64,000 nucleotides of DNA, taken from Rhizopus arrhizus. Taxonomy: Eukaryota; Mucoromycota; Mucoromycetes; Mucorales; Rhizopodaceae. Location of the stretch: contig JAKZZE010000003.1 of assembly GCA_024220505.1 (NCBI GenBank), positions 310,001 through 374,000 on the forward strand, written 5' to 3'. The number at the start of each line of letters is the position of its first letter. Positions within the stretch are counted from its first letter, which is position 1. The notes beneath the pieces were generated by a model. It did not search any database. It had not been told where the DNA came from and saw only the letters and a program-made list of their open reading frames with translations. Both the position numbers and the translations under genes were made by a program. Positions 35,810 to 48,756 of this stretch are shown here, one piece after another.

Positions 35810-35957
35810 TCTAAACTGTACAGATTTTGGAAAAGAGACGGAAAAAAAAAAAAAAAACTGTATGCGAATGAAATTGAAAGTTTTTTATGTGTGCAAAGAA
35901 CCAGATTCTTAAATTGATTGAAATTAAACCTCAGTTTTTCATTTTGCTTTCCTGAAA
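35810..35957. promoter_or_regulatory. Compact divergent promoter PAF1 / Asterix
   Basis: Only 148 bp separate the two start codons, so core promoter elements must be shared or overlap. A pure A run lies near 35843-35857. No clear TATA box. Confidence 0.5.
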
Positions 35958-36490
35958 ATGTCATCAAGTAAATCCGATCCTCGTCGACCTGATAATGTCG
36001 TTCCTTTCCATCTTCCTCGCAGAAATGAAGAAGAAGAAGATTGGTCTCAAATGTTAGCCACTTTAGTTGGTAAGCTTATATTAAAATTTTAAAAGAAAAA
36101 AAAAAAACTCATTTATTAATGAAGCAATGGGTGCCATCATGACAAGAGTAAGCAATTTGTGCACATAAACAAGACAAATTAACTTTTTTTTTTGTTTGCA
36201 ATTTTAGAACCGTTACAAAATTGTTCCTTGGATCGCTGCTTATTTTGGTCTCACTTCTGTTTTAAACTCTAGAAAGAGCTTGAAAGCAAAGGATAGCATT
36301 GCTAGCAGTGGCGTTATGTAAGCAGAACAACATAAATAATCTAAAATTTGATTTCTAAATGATAATCTTTACTACCAGGCTTGCTGCTGTCTCCCTTTTC
36401 ACTTTCTACATGAATTTGTATTTGACTCACAAGAGATCCCTGGAAGCAGTTGCTAATGGTGATATTGTTATAGTTGATGCTGTTAATTAA
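35958..36490 (+). CDS. PAT complex subunit Asterix (WDR83OS/C19orf56 family)
   Basis: Four exons, 35958-36069, 36125-36147, 36208-36317 and 36379-36490, give 118 aa. The N-terminus MSSSKSDPRRPDNVVPFHLP matches the SDPRRPNKVLRYKPP-type start of Asterix. Then come MGAIMTRNRY, IVPWIAAYFGLTSVLNSRKS and MLAAVSLFTFYMNLYL, the membrane helices. Asterix (UPF0139) is an ER membrane protein; with CCDC47 it forms the PAT chaperone at the ribosome translocon that protects polar membrane segments. Exon 2 has only 23 nt. The assignment rests on the DPRRP block plus overall helix layout. Confidence 0.85.
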
Positions 36491-36665
36491 ATCAAACTTC
36501 TTCATTGCATAGGAAGTCTTGTAACATAAATAATTCCTTATTTTAATGTTCATTTGTAAAACCAAATTTGATCTTTTGCCTTTTTTCTCTCGCTCAGGTA
36601 TACTCAGCATACAAAAGCTAACTATGGAAAACGGCAAGTTATCCAACTGATAACTCCTTTTTATT

Positions 36666-37826
36666 TCACGCTACTTTAGACTCTTGAAGTGAATGCAAAT
36701 TCTTTTTGATTGAGGTCAATTGTCCAAGAACAGCGCGCTTTAAGAACATTTTACTAGAAGTTGAAATACTTTCTATAGCTTCGATACAGTCAAATTCTGC
36801 GACTGCTTGAGCATGCTTGCTCGTGATTATAAGCAGTAACTGCATTGGATTTTTATCTTTTGGGTTGAATTCGACTGTTGCTCGTATAATCTGAAGGATT
36901 TCTTGTAGCATTTCTTTTGTTAAGGCGAGTAAAGGCTGGCTACTTAATAAACTCCCTACAAGCTGAAAGATGGCTTCATTCCATGGCCTTAAAGAATGCC
37001 GAGAAACGGCTCTTTCATCTACTTTATGTGAATAATATATCTCACCATCTGACAATATAGTCCTAATAAAAAGCTTTCAATTCTACTATCTTCAAACAAA
37101 TAAAAGTACTTACTGTAATACAAGAAAACGGTGACTTGATTTTAATGATTCAGCTACTACTTTACTTATTACCTCAAACTGAGGGCGACCTGCCATTGAT
37201 TGAAACAGTAAGGGTATTATTAGGCCATCTATAACTAGTCTGCCTTGTTCTTTAGCAAGTGATAAAATGCTATTCATTAACAGTCGAGAAGCAGTAGAGT
37301 TGAGATTAGCAATCTAAATTAAAAATATTAAAAAACCATGTTTTCTTGTCTATTCTGCAAACAATTTACTTTTGGGTATACAATAGCTACGATAAGAAGT
37401 TTAGATACCGATTTTGATGAACTGTTTGTTGACTGTATCTCTTTGCATAAATCAGAAGCAAGATCGTCTGACCAAGTTTTGAAATCTATAGATTGAGCAA
37501 TTGTATTAAACTATGCAATATCAATTTAGTATTAAACAATAACAATTGTTATAAACATTAAAAAATAAAAGCATGTACCTCCGAATCAGAAAGATTCAAA
37601 AGCTCTTGTAAAATTTTGGTTTTTCTTTCTGGCTGTATTTGCGAGCCAGATTTTACAAGTGATAGAATAGAGTCCAAAAGAGGCGTAAGGTCTTTTGTAT
37701 TCTCTGCTGCATGTACATCTATTTGTACTATATGATGTTGGACAATGTGATTGTGATTAATAAGTTCTGCTTACCATTTTCTTTTTGTTGTGGTTGATCT
37801 TTTTCTATGTTGGATTGTTTGGACAT
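36666..37826 (-). CDS. FANCE-like helical repeat protein (Fanconi anaemia group E, tentative)
   Basis: Five exons, 37775-37826, 37579-37718, 37370-37510, 37114-37313 and 36666-37062, all GT-AG and in phase, give 309 aa. The protein is almost fully helical and has repeating units of 35-45 residues (for example LTPLLDSILSLVKSGSQI, SRLLMNSILSLAKEQGRLV, FQLVGSLLSSQPLLALTKEM). The C-terminal unit SSKMFLKRAVLGQLTSIKKN resembles the FANCE C-terminal TFLKKSLLxAL motif. In animals FANCE links the core ubiquitin ligase to FANCD2. I regard FANCE as the best match by pattern, but any HEAT-like protein could look similar. The gene lies tail to tail with Asterix. Confidence 0.5.
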
Positions 37827-39803
37827 TATAGGATGTATAGTTTTGCTAGGAACGTAATAAGATAGTTAAGGATGAATAATGCAATAATATTAATGTATTA
37901 AGAATTAACAGTTAAAGAAAAAAAGGATATAATTATTGGTTCCTTTAAAAGTGTAGACTCATTTGTTTCGTTTGTGATGGGAATAACTTGATCAACTTGT
38001 CAGATAAAGCTTTTCTTTTTTTTTTTAAAAAAAATATTATTACATACAGGCTGTCCTTTCACCATTAAGCTGAAATGCTTCAATCAAACTCTGCCGAAAA
38101 GAAAAGCCAGGACATTCTGCTAGTGATTTCTTTATTTGATTCAGCTTTTTTTTTTTCAGATCGGCTACTGACATGGCAAATAAAAGATATCATTTTGCAA
38201 AGGGCAGAAATAAAATAAATTTGAGGGTAAGGTTTGAAACCCAGCTTATTTCTTAACAGTAAGCACCAGTTCGGCTTCTTTCCTTGAAAGGGACCGACTT
38301 GATCTTGACTGATGTCTCTCAATTAAAGTTATTCTGCTTCTTTTGATTCACACTGTTCTTAAAAATGCAGCTTCTTTTCATATTATGTTAAAAAAAAGCT
38401 ATTTGTTTACATAAAACAACATATTTCTTTTAATTGATTTAAACCCTCCATGTGTTTGAATGAGTTTTTTCAGCTTTGTAGTCGCTAAATCATTCAAGTG
38501 AATATTTACTTTTCTATTTTAATCAATAGATATAACCTTTGTTTTTTCATCTTTATATTGAAAATGTCTTTTGATTTCAACTTCTACTATGCTAACTAAG
38601 GCTCTTTTATTTTTGAAAGAAATATTTACTAAACTTGTTCAATAAAAGCCGGCTATTACATATTATGTGATCTAAGCTCCTAAGATAGCAGGATTATTCA
38701 GTATTTCTCACAGAATATGGCACAATCATCAATCCATGCTCTTGAAGAAATTGACAACCTGATTACCATTAGAGGGTATAGATGCATTTATTTTCCTTCT
38801 TATTCACTTGAATTAAACCCTATTGAGCAATTCTGGCCAATTGTTAAAAACAGTGATAAATGCAGTAAATTTGGTGATAAGGCGTGTTTCTATACTAGAA
38901 TTGCTGACAAATCGCGTTAATAAAGAACCTCTTAATTAGGGTTTATGCCAAGAGGGGAATGGAATTCTGCGATTTGTGGATTTCGTAAATCTGCTAATTG
39001 GATCATTTAGATACGAACAATGAGTTTTTCATATTCGCTAAATGAATTTTAAGTCTGCCATTTGGAGTTGTTAGCACTGCATCCAAAAAAAGATTTCGAT
39101 ATTGTGTACAGAATTGCGCCACTCAGAATACGATTTTAGATTAAAATGTAAAATAAAGACTAAATGAATAAGTACTATAACTTTAGAAAGGTCAAACAGT
39201 CATTTACTAAACAAATTAACATTGACGAATGTACTAGACCATTTTTATTCTCTTTCTCTGTTTTTTTGAACCTTTAATCGGTACATTAGAAAAGTGGGAA
39301 ATTTATAAAAGTGTGGCAATATTCTTGAGATAAGGAAAGCCATTTTTTCAAGCGTTCATTATCGATTCCTCTATTTAAGCATATTTTCACTTTCCAGTCT
39401 GCAATAATTTGTAGGCTTGTATCAAAAAACTTGGTATACTTATACAACGCTTAAGAGTATTCAGACCAACAGCCAATTTAGTACACTAAAGTAAAGCATA
39501 GACAGAACACTAAAAATGACGCAAAAAACTAAAGCTATTTTACTATTGCACAGAAATATGTTACACCAACTATAACTGGCATCATTTTTGTATGTTTGTG
39601 CAGCAGAGATGGATATTGAGGATCATTTCAGGAAAAATTGCATAATCAATGACAAACATGATGTAGAACTTTGATAAAAAATATATTTGTATTATACCTG
39701 GTAATGAGGCAATACAAATCATTAATTGAATATAAAATAACTTTATATTTTCCTTTTATTCTCTGTTTCACTAATCACTTTACAATTACATCTGAATATA
39801 CAT
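37827..39803. other. 2-kb gap with transposase relic
   Basis: Holds the promoter of the FANCE-like gene on the left, an open minus-strand frame at 38080-38322 without domain, the Tc1 fragment at 38700-38920, and AT-rich sequence up to the transporter start. No further exons recognised. Confidence 0.35.
38700..38920 (+). mobile_element. Tc1/mariner-type transposase fragment
   Basis: The frame reads QNMAQSSIHALEEIDNLI, RGYRCIYFPSYSLELNPIEQFWPI and ends at a stop. This is the stretch between the second and third catalytic residues of Tc1-like transposases: the MDNAPIH motif has become MAQSSIH (Asp lost), while the last acidic site NPIEQFW is intact. The fragment is cut on both sides. It is a different copy from the relic near 16.3 kb, being better preserved around NPIE. 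Confidence 0.65.
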
Positions 39804-41628
39804 ATGGTTGCAATAAATGATAAAGAAAGCACTTTATCCATTGATGAGAGAATAAAAGTGGACCATAAGGATATTCACAAATCAGCGAGCTCTTCCTTAG
39901 GATCGTTCACTGATTCAAGTGCTGATTATAATCATAGTATTGGTGGATATGTTCCAGATCTCAAATGGACAGAAGAAGAAGAGAAGAAGGTCCTATACAA
40001 GATCGACACCAAGTTAATGCCTTTTGTGTTGCTAATGACATTTGTACTGAATATGGATAGAACTAATATCTGTAAATTTACCTTCTTCTGTATCATGTTA
40101 AAGCTAATATTCATAATTCTATAGCAAATGCCATCTCTGATCATTTGCCTGAGAATTTGGGTTTTGGCATCACTGGAGTCAATACAGCAACATTGATATA
40201 TTCCATAACATTCACAGTCGTTACTTTGGTGACAAACCCAGTGGCTAAATGGATTGGCCCTCATAGATGGATTCCATTCTTGATGTTTTCATGGGCTATA
40301 GTAACATGGGGACACGTGTTTCTACACGTAAGTCTTACATATAATCTAATATTGATTCATATACTAATGTAATTTTGAATTACGTATATAGAACTATAGT
40401 GGATATTTAGCTATACGGTTCTTTATTGCTTTAACTGAAGCAGGCTTCATTCCCTCTTGCTTAGTGTACTTTACAACATGGTATAAAGCTTCTGAATTAG
40501 CCACACGACTTGCTTGGTTTTGGGGTATTCAGTCATTTGCTTCTGCTTTTTCTGGATTGATTTCTTTTGGTATTTTCAGGCTTGAGGGTGTTGCGGGCCT
40601 CTATGGTTGGAAGTGGTTGTTCCTTATTGATGGTATTTTTACTCATATTATCGGATTCATTGCCATGTAGATAGTTATTATATGAAAAGAAAGAAAGCCG
40701 GTTTAATCTTATTTTCTTATAGCTTCTATCTTCCAAAAAGTCCCGCTACGACAAGAGGTCTTCTTCGTGGTAAATATGGTTGGTTTACAGAACGTGAGGC
40801 GGCTATTGCGGTGACTAGAATCATTGAAGATGACAAGTACAAACTTGAGCAGAATGCACATGTAACATGGCATGATGCTCAAATCGCTATTTTTGATACC
40901 AAACTTTGGACTCATCTTCTTATCACATTCACCAGTATGATGCATCATACTCCTATTACAACATACTTTCCCAAACTTATCAACGGTTATGGCTTCTCTG
41001 TTACAGTCAGTAATTTGTTAACAGTACCAGCTAATATAATCAACCTCTTCTTTTCTATACTCATCGCCAAACATGCGGACAAGAAAGGCTATTATGCTTT
41101 CCATGCCCTTATAGGCTGCTTGTGGTCCATGGCTGGTTTTCTATCTTTAATTATTTTACCCAATAGCGCTGGACGCTGGAACTTTTATGCAGCTACGTTA
41201 TTCACAGCTTCTTCACCTTCGTTTCACGGTATGCACATTGCTTGGATGTCTTCAAATGTTGCTCCTCACGGTAAACGGATTCTTGCACTTGGTGCTATCA
41301 TTGGTGCAGCCAACATTTGTGGAGTGCCAGGTTCACAAATTTATCGTAAGTTTTGCTCATGATTTATCTTTTATGTCTAATTGACTCTATTTTTGATACA
41401 CAAACAGAACAAAGCGATTCCCCAAGGTTTATTAGAGGAAATTGGGCTAACTTTGGTATTGCCCTTGCTGCTGCTGTGCTTTTAATCATTCAACACGTAC
41501 GCTACACATTAACCAACCGATACCGCTCAAAGAAATGGAATGGTCTTACGGAATCTGAAAAGGAAGATTATATAAAAAATACCAAAGATGAAGGTTCTGA
41601 TCGCTTGGATTATCGATTTAGAATATAA
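39804..41628 (+). CDS. MFS transporter of the anion:cation symporter (allantoate permease/Dal5-like) family
   Basis: Exons 39804-40071, 40125-40327, 40392-40666, 40723-41345 and 41408-41628 give 529 aa. The N-terminus is cytosolic and rich in Ser and Asp, then KKVLYKIDTKLMPFVLLMTF and NMDRTNISNAISDHL form helix 1, as in Dal5/Tna1 carriers (LDRxNIGNA). Further marks: FFIALTEAGFIPSCLVYFTTWY, the helix 4-5 block of the family, GIQSFASAFSGLISFGI, GWKWLFLIDGI and YLPKSPATTRGL. About 12 helices. Such carriers take up organic anions such as allantoate, nicotinate, biotin or related compounds by proton symport; the substrate cannot be told. The C-terminal tail reads ESEKEDYIKN, also typical. Confidence 0.88.
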
Positions 41629-41970
41629 CTTTCTTTATACTTCTAGTACATAATTTATTTTTTAATTGTAAAATGCTTTTATTACCTTTATCTAGTATAT
41701 TTATCATAATAAACATACGATCGTACTAAACAAACCTCCATTTTTATATCTGCACTTGTGTTTATAAAGACTACGCTGAACTTGCATCGTTTTTGTTCTA
41801 GCGAGTGAATTTCCATAATACTGTGATGACTTTGTTATCTGACATGCTATGATACGCTTTCTGTAACGATCAAAAAAGGGCGTTTTTGTATCACCTATTT
41901 AGATCCCCGCTCAAAATAAGGATAAGTTTCGTTTTACCTGGAAAAGCCGTTTTCTTCTTTGTAGTTTATA

Positions 41971-44900
41971 ATGTTTGAAAAGTCTCTAACTGATCTCATT
42001 CGAGGAATTAGAGCAAATAAAAAGAATGAACAAAAATATATTACTGCTTGCTTACAAGAAATACGTAATGAAGTAAAGTCAAACGACTTAGACATCAAGT
42101 CAACAGCTATTGCCAAGCTTGCCTATGTAAGTAACAAAAAGGGCTTTGTAATATTTTAGAAAACTCAAGGATCGAGCGAATTAGTTACAAATGCTCGGCT
42201 ATGACATGTCATGGGCTTCATTTCATATAGTAGAAGTTATGTCAAGCGCGAAATTCCTTCATAAACGAACAGGCTATCTTGCAGCTAGCTTGTCTTTTCA
42301 ACAAGACACGGATGTTCTCATGCTAACAACAAACTTGATTAAAAAGGCAAGAAATTCAAAAAAGTTTGCAATAATAGCTTATTTTAATGCAACTTAAACA
42401 GGACTTGGCTTCTCAAACAGTAGTTGATATTGGCATTGCCCTGAACGGTCTATCTCATATTGTAACACCTGATTTAGCCAGAGATCTTTCCCCTGATCTG
42501 GTATCTATGTTGAATCACTCTAGGCCTTACATTCGCAAGAAGGTTATTTTGGTACTCTACAAAATATTTTTAAAATATCCTGAAGCATTGCGCTTGAGTT
42601 TTCCGCGCTTGAAGGAAAAATTGGAAGATCCTGATCCATGTAAGCTTTTAAAGTGAGTGCTTTGTAAAAGAAATGAACTTTTTTTCGTGTAGCTGTCGTG
42701 TCTGCTGTTGTTAGTGTTGTATGTGAACTTGCAAGAAAGAACCCAAAGAATTACTTGTCTCTTGCACCCCAACTGTTCAAGATTTTAACCACATCTTCCA
42801 ATAACTGGATGTTGATCAAAATCATCAAACTGGTAAAAAAGAAGGGGGCTGGTTTTGTAATAGAAATATTGATGTATGATGTAGTTTGCTTCACTGACAC
42901 CACTTGAACCAAGATTGATCAAAAAATTGCTTCCACCACTTACTTCACTCATCCAAACAACACCTGCCATGTCTTTGCTTTATGAATGCATTTATACCGT
43001 GATCACCGGTGGCTTCCTTGAAGCTGCTGGCGAGTCAGGAAATGCATTAGCAGCCACTTGTACAAACAAGTTGAGAAAGTTTTTGGAAGACCCTGATCAA
43101 AATTGTAAGTTCGATCAGAGTTTTCTATCAAAAGAAGGGAGCAAAAGACTGATCATCGAAATTCATAGTGAAATATGTTGGACTTTTGGCCATGGGAAGA
43201 TTATTAGCAACTCATCCTAGGCTGATAGCTGAACATAAAGATTTAATATTAGAATGCATTGATGACGAGGACATTAGTATTCGCATACGTGCACTTGATC
43301 TTGTTGTTGGCATGGTCAACCGCAAAAACATTGTAGATATTGTGAAAAAACTGATTACACATATTATGCCGAAAAAAGCGGAATCTATCTCACTGCATGA
43401 TCCCTCTACTATTTTTGATCCAGTATATCGCATGGACATTATCAACCGTATTATATTTATGTGTTCTCAAAATCACTACCATTATTTGAATGACTTTGAA
43501 TGGTACATTACGGTTCTAGTTGATATCACTTACTCTGCTGGAGTAAACGTTGGAGAGTTGTTGACAAATCAATTAATGGATGTCAGCGTACGTGTTAAAA
43601 GCGTCCGAGAATTTTCTGTTAAGCAAATGGTAAAGTATGCAGTCTCTTGAAGCTTTCAAACCATCTCACGAATTATATAAAATGAAATAGTACAACTTGC
43701 TGCAAGATAAACACTTTCTCGAGACGGCTAAAAGAAGGGATTCCAATATCAATGTGCTTTCTGCCGCTGCTTGGATCTGTGGTGAATATTGCAAGTAACG
43801 TTAACTTTATTTTTTTATTTTTATTTTTTGCTGTAAGCATGTGTTTTCATACTTTCGTTTCGATTTAGCTATTTGGATGATATCCCATTAACCCTCGAAT
43901 GCCTTTTGTTGCCTCAAGTAACCAATCTACCTGTAAAGGTTCAAACAGCCTATGTTCACAGCGTCATCAAGATTTACGCCTACTGGACAACTGAATTGAC
44001 ATCGCAGTGGGATGCCGAAATTCAGCGAGAGTTTGTTAAAGTAACTCAAGTGATGTATGAAAAGATGGATATGTTTACCCATAATGCCGATCTTGAAGTG
44101 CAAGAGAGAGCACATGATGTGAAATCCTTGTTTAAGATTATCTTGGACGCCACTAGCGATCCTACCATAGATGATGTACCACTTGTCTTACGTGGACTTC
44201 CTGACCTGTTCTTCATATATGAATTGAATCCTGTTGCTCCCAAGGCACAATCAAAGGTTCCTGTACCTGAAGGATTAGATCTTGATGCATGGATTAATGA
44301 TCCATTACCTGACTTAGTACAAGACTTTGAATCTGATGCATCTTTAGATGATTCGTCTAAATATGAAAAAGTCAATAAAATCTCAAAGAAGAAGAAGAAG
44401 TCAAAGGCAAAAGACGATTATAGTAGTGAAGATGAAGCCGAAAAAGAAAGGGTAAGGATTTTGATAGGCTGATCAAAATGACTAACACTGTACTTTAGCG
44501 TCGTATTGCTAGAAGAGAAGCGCGAAAGAATGACCCATATTATATTATGGCGGATAATAAGAAGGGTTCTCGTTCGGTAGATTTTGATAAAGAACTTGAT
44601 TCAATTCCTGTTGTCGAGTTGAACATTGAAGAAATCAATGCTCGTATGTACAATATCGCAACCTATAACACATATCTTACTGATTCTATTCAGGGGCAAG
44701 TAACTTGAAGAAGACTAAAAAGTCGAAGCGATCCAAGGGTCAAAAGGCACCACTAAAGATTCCTGTATATGCTGAGGAAGAGATGCCTGAAGATGCTGCT
44801 CAATCTGAAGAAGAGAAAGAAGAAACAGAAGGTCGTAAGCGTCAAACTCCAAAGACAGTCTTATATACAAAGAAATCAGCAAGAGATATCTTTGAAAATG

Positions 44901-46278
44901 GAGAAGAGGCAGGTCTTAACAGCGTTGATTTATCTACTCCACTAGGAGAAGACGAAAAATTCCAACAAGTTAAAGCATATTTGAGTCCAGAGGAACTGCG
45001 TATTCAAGAAGAAGCAAAATATAGAAATGAACGTAGAGAATTAAGAGCTCTTCAGGTAATTGTCTATTCTTTTTTTTTTTTCTTGTTTATAATATATCGA
45101 ATGAACTAAACTTCTTTATCAGAAAAAGAACAAAGAGGCTTCAGGATCTAAAAAGCTCGGAAAAACAACTAAAAAGGATGTAGAAACAGAAGAATTTACA
45201 GATAAAAAAAAGAAGAAGAAGAAGAGTACTAGAAAATCAAAGGCAAGTAATTTAATTAATCTTCATAAAGGTACCTTTCTAAATCTAAGTTTAACATAGA
45301 GAGAAACACAAGAAGAACTAGATACTCAAAACCTTGCAAAGGAAGAGTTTATTCCAATAGATGATGGTGTAAGAGAAGCACTAGTAGATGGACAAGAAGA
45401 AGCAAAGAGGCTTAAAGAGGTTGAAGTATTAAAAACTGATCATGTGCGATTGGTAAGTAGTGTACTTTTTAATGTAATTGTTTTTTAAATGAGATATTAT
45501 AGACAAGTGCTTTACGAATGGAATCAGATAACTCTCCTATTGTTGCTATACAGTTTAAAATACAAAACTTGAATGAAGAAAAGATGCTTCCTAAACTACA
45601 TATGGAATTCGCACAATCCTTTGATCTGAAGCTGATTGAAAACGACGTACCTACAAACATAGCCTATGCAACCGAAACATTTGAATTACAAGTGAATGAA
45701 AGTGTTGAATGTATAGCACACTTTGAGGTGCTTTGTGATATTAGACAAGGTTTATGCCTTCGTGGTGATTTGTTTTATGACATTGAAGTAAGTGAAAAGA
45801 ACGTGTGTGTGTGTGATGTTAAAGCTCACCTTTTACTAAACAGGAATCATCTGCCCTTAATCAACATCCTTTTGAAATTCCTATTCCTGCTAGTTTATTC
45901 TTAAATAACAAAGAGCCAATGGACCCTGCTGATTTTGCCACACTTCTTGCTGAACATGGTGACAAGTTTGAATACCACGAAAATGTTTCTATCGATGTCA
46001 CTCTACCTTCAGATACTTCATCGATTGAAGAGGTTTTGATTAAATCACTCAACAAAATAACGGCTATAAGTGGATTGACTGTTGTTGAAGTCGTACCTGG
46101 AGCTGCATCGCTCTATGGTAAAAGTGTTCAAGGAAATCAAGTTGCTGGTCTTTTGAAGTACACTTTGCAAGTGGAAGCGGAACCTAAACTTGCTATACTT
46201 TCAATTGATTTAAAGAGCACAGATGAAGGTTTATTAGGAGGATTAGTCCATGAGTTGACTGATATCAGAATGGATTAA
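41971..46278 (+). CDS. AP-3 adaptor complex subunit delta
   Basis: Fourteen exons: 41971-42126, 42185-42346, 42402-42639, 42693-42832, 42885-43104, 43169-43629, 43691-43794, 43869-44451, 44499-44643, 44694-45055, 45123-45242, 45300-45452, 45503-45787 and 45844-46278. They give 1187 aa, close to animal delta (~1150). The N-terminal adaptin trunk begins MFEKSLTDLIRGIRANK and has TNLIKKDLAS, VTPDLARDLSPDLV, FPRLKEKLEDPDP, CELARKNPKNYLSLAP and LTPLEPRLIKKLL, nearly the known delta text. A Lys/Glu-rich hinge (KKKKKSKAK, KKTKKSKRSK) leads to the ear domain. AP-3 (delta, beta3, mu3, sigma3) carries cargo from Golgi or endosome to the vacuole. Intron 2 is GC-AG, and intron 11 probably is. Confidence 0.95.
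42347..42401 (+). other. GC-AG intron in AP-3 delta
   Basis: The donor reads AAG|GCAAGA and the acceptor AAACAG. The joined protein TNLIKKDLAS matches the conserved delta sequence TNQIRKDLSS exactly in register; no GT donor nearby preserves this. Confidence 0.85.
45243..45299 (+). other. Probable GC-AG intron in AP-3 delta hinge
   Basis: Donor AAG|GCAAGTAATT and acceptor ACATAG join in phase 0. A canonical alternative also exists: GTAATT starting at 45247 with acceptor ...TAGAG three codons away in another phase, giving almost the same protein. The hinge is not conserved enough to decide. Confidence 0.45.
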
Positions 46279-46938
46279 ACTTGTGTGATAAATAAAGAGT
46301 TGAATGACTGCAAAGACGAGATGCAGTCATCACGTTTCAAAATAGAATCGACCAATTAAATAAAATCGTTTTTATGCATGCGCACTGTGGAGCATATCAG
46401 ATTTTAATTATAGTGTAACGTCATCTTTGACTGAAACGTAGGATTGACTACAAGAAATCAAATTGAGCTTATCACAAACAAAATATTTATCACCCATTTC
46501 AGGTTCCTCTTTTAAGTGGCCATATTTATTTTTCTTTTCATTTGTTTAATAATGTACCTGTAGTATACCGGCTTTAGATATGTTTCATATTTAAATTACA
46601 TAATCAGAGTAAGGATGCTTTACAAAGATTTACATTCTATTATTCGGTTATGACTGATTTTATTTTGATTCAGTACAAGCTGTTTTATAATGTTTCTTTT
46701 AAGTATTATCCATGTTGAGAATAACACATATGGGATGTAAAGAGTCCAATGACAAAGTAAAATGAAAGGAATCCTATTGAACCTTTTGAATAAAGTAGAA
46801 ATCACAATCTCCTAAAAGTAACACCATGTCATATTTTTGTTTATTTTCATAAAGCCGCTAGTTGATAAAAAAGTATATAAATCACATCAAGCACAACTCT
46901 TATCTTTTCTCTTTCTTTGCTGTTTGGTTCAATATCTA
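46279..46938. other. Intergenic and promoter of the acid phosphatase gene
   Basis: 660 bp without coding signal. The right end carries the TATA box and a CT-rich leader of the phosphatase gene. Confidence 0.45.
46874..46880 (+). promoter_or_regulatory. TATA box of the purple acid phosphatase gene
   Basis: AAGTATATAAATC lies 59 bp before the ATG at 46939. This also supports that ATG over the in-frame ATG at 46837, which would place the TATA box inside the coding region. Confidence 0.6.
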
Positions 46939-48594
46939 ATGAAAAGCATATTTACACTACTGCTCGCAGCTACTTCTCTTGTCAGTGGTCCTAACATCCC
47001 ATCCTCTGTTAAGGTACAAGATAAAGTAGAGAATGGTAGCCCTGGCTCCGTTTGTTATGCTGATGCATACAACAACTTGGGAAATAATTGGAACCGCACC
47101 TACCTTTCAACAGAGCCACAACAAGTCCATATGTCTCTTTTGGACGATTCAAAGTTCTTTCGTGTACAATTTGCTACTCTGGAAGAGATTGATGAATCCA
47201 TTTTATCTTATTGGCCAAAGAACCATGGCCGTCATTCACCAGAGAAAACGACGCTTACTGGAAAGGTAGGTAGGTGAAGAGACGACTGGATGTTTTCATT
47301 CAAAGATAAATAGGATTGGACTTTTATTGATGGCGGTTCTGCTCAGCGTGAATTATACCTTCACAATATCCAAACAAGGAAATTGAAGCCAAATACCAAA
47401 TTTTATTATCAAGTGGGTGCTAGAAAAGCAGAATCAATCAAATGGTCCAAAATCTATGAATTTCATACTGCTTCTTTAAAAAAGGATTTTAGTTTTATTG
47501 CTACGGGTGATGTTGTAAGTAATCAATCAACTGTTAAAGTACGTTATCCTTAATGAGATCTCTAGGGCGCTTGTAATGCAGTTGCGGTATCACATATGAT
47601 GGAATATGGAAAGACACATAAATATGATTTTGTTACTATCGCAGGAGATCAAGCTTACAATATGGCTGATTTTAATGGAACTAAAGGAGATGAATATCTG
47701 AATTTCATGCAAGACTTATTTGCCAACGTTCCTTATTTGGGTGCAGTCGGAAACCATGAAGCTACATACAATTTCTCACATTACAAGAATAGGTAATTTG
47801 AAAGCTATAAAATTTAATAGCAAATACTTAAACCCAATAGATTTGATATCGTTCCTTTTGCAGAATCCGGATTCTCCAACTCAATGATGTACTCTATCAA
47901 CTATAAGTCTCTTCATCTCGTTTCCTTTTCAACCGAAATATATTTTGAAGGCTCTGATGAAGAAATTCAGACGGGCATTAATTGGTTGGAAGCAGATCTT
48001 GCAAAAGCAAACGAGCAGCGTGATAAAAGACCTTGGATTATTGTCATGACACATCACCCCATCTACTGCTCTGGAAATAGCGAAGATTGTACTACCAAAG
48101 CGGAAACAATCAGAAACGGTCCCGGCATTCATAACCAAACGAAGGGTGGAATAGAAGAGATTCTATTAAAGTATGATGTTGATGTTTATATGAGGTAGTA
48201 TTTTAAAATTCCGAACATCCTCGCTAAAAACTCTACTAATTTCGTTCCCTGATCCAACAGTGGTCATGTTCACAACTATGAACGAACTTATCCAGTTGCT
48301 CATGGTAAAGTCACATCAACATCCTATCATAATGCACCCAGCTTTTTTCAATTAGTGATCGGTAACGCAGGTCAACCTGAAGGACCCAGCGCATTTGAGG
48401 ATGGTCCTTTTCCGGACTTTTCAGCATTTCGTTATGACAGCTACGGATTTTCAACAGTTAAGGTCACACCAACCTCACTGCACATTGTTCATCACAAAGC
48501 AAATCCCAATGGCTCCATGGGCTCTATTATAGATTACTTTACAGTCACCAAGGATGCTAATCATCACAAGAAAAAGGGAAAATGTGACTCATAA
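46939..48594 (+). CDS. Secreted purple acid phosphatase
   Basis: Exons 46939-47265, 47314-47514, 47566-47792, 47841-48194 and 48261-48594 give 480 aa. Residues 1-17 (MKSIFTLLLAATSLVSG) form a signal peptide. A fibronectin-like N-terminal domain is followed by the metallophosphatase domain with all five metal motifs: ATGDVGACNA (GDxG), IAGDQAYN (GDxxY), GNHEATY, IIVMTHHPIYC and SGHVHNYERTYP. The seven ligands of the Fe/Fe or Fe/Zn pair are therefore present. The enzyme releases phosphate from esters at acid pH, outside the cell or in the vacuole, and is normally induced by phosphate shortage. Several NxS/T sites suit glycosylation. Its last exon and 3' UTR are copied elsewhere in the window. 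Confidence 0.94.
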
Positions 48595-48687
48595 AAGTAT
48601 CAAAAATGAATAAATAAACAACGATTGTTGCCATTTATGAATAGTCGTTCTTCATTTAAAGCAACCATAGTTTCAAATAATTTACAG
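48460..48687 (+). repeat. Inverted repeat, left arm (3' end of the phosphatase gene)
   Basis: 228 bp covering the last 45 codons, stop and first part of the 3' UTR. The reverse complement at 48852-49079 is the same length and, as far as I compared, essentially identical. The right arm therefore still encodes the same C-terminal residues (SLHIVHHKANPNGSMG) on the minus strand. Confidence 0.9.

Positions 48688-48756
<69 letters not shown>

Noticed and set aside
46837..46938. Upstream in-frame ATG for the acid phosphatase
   Set aside because: It would put 34 residues before a perfect signal peptide and place the TATA box inside the coding region.
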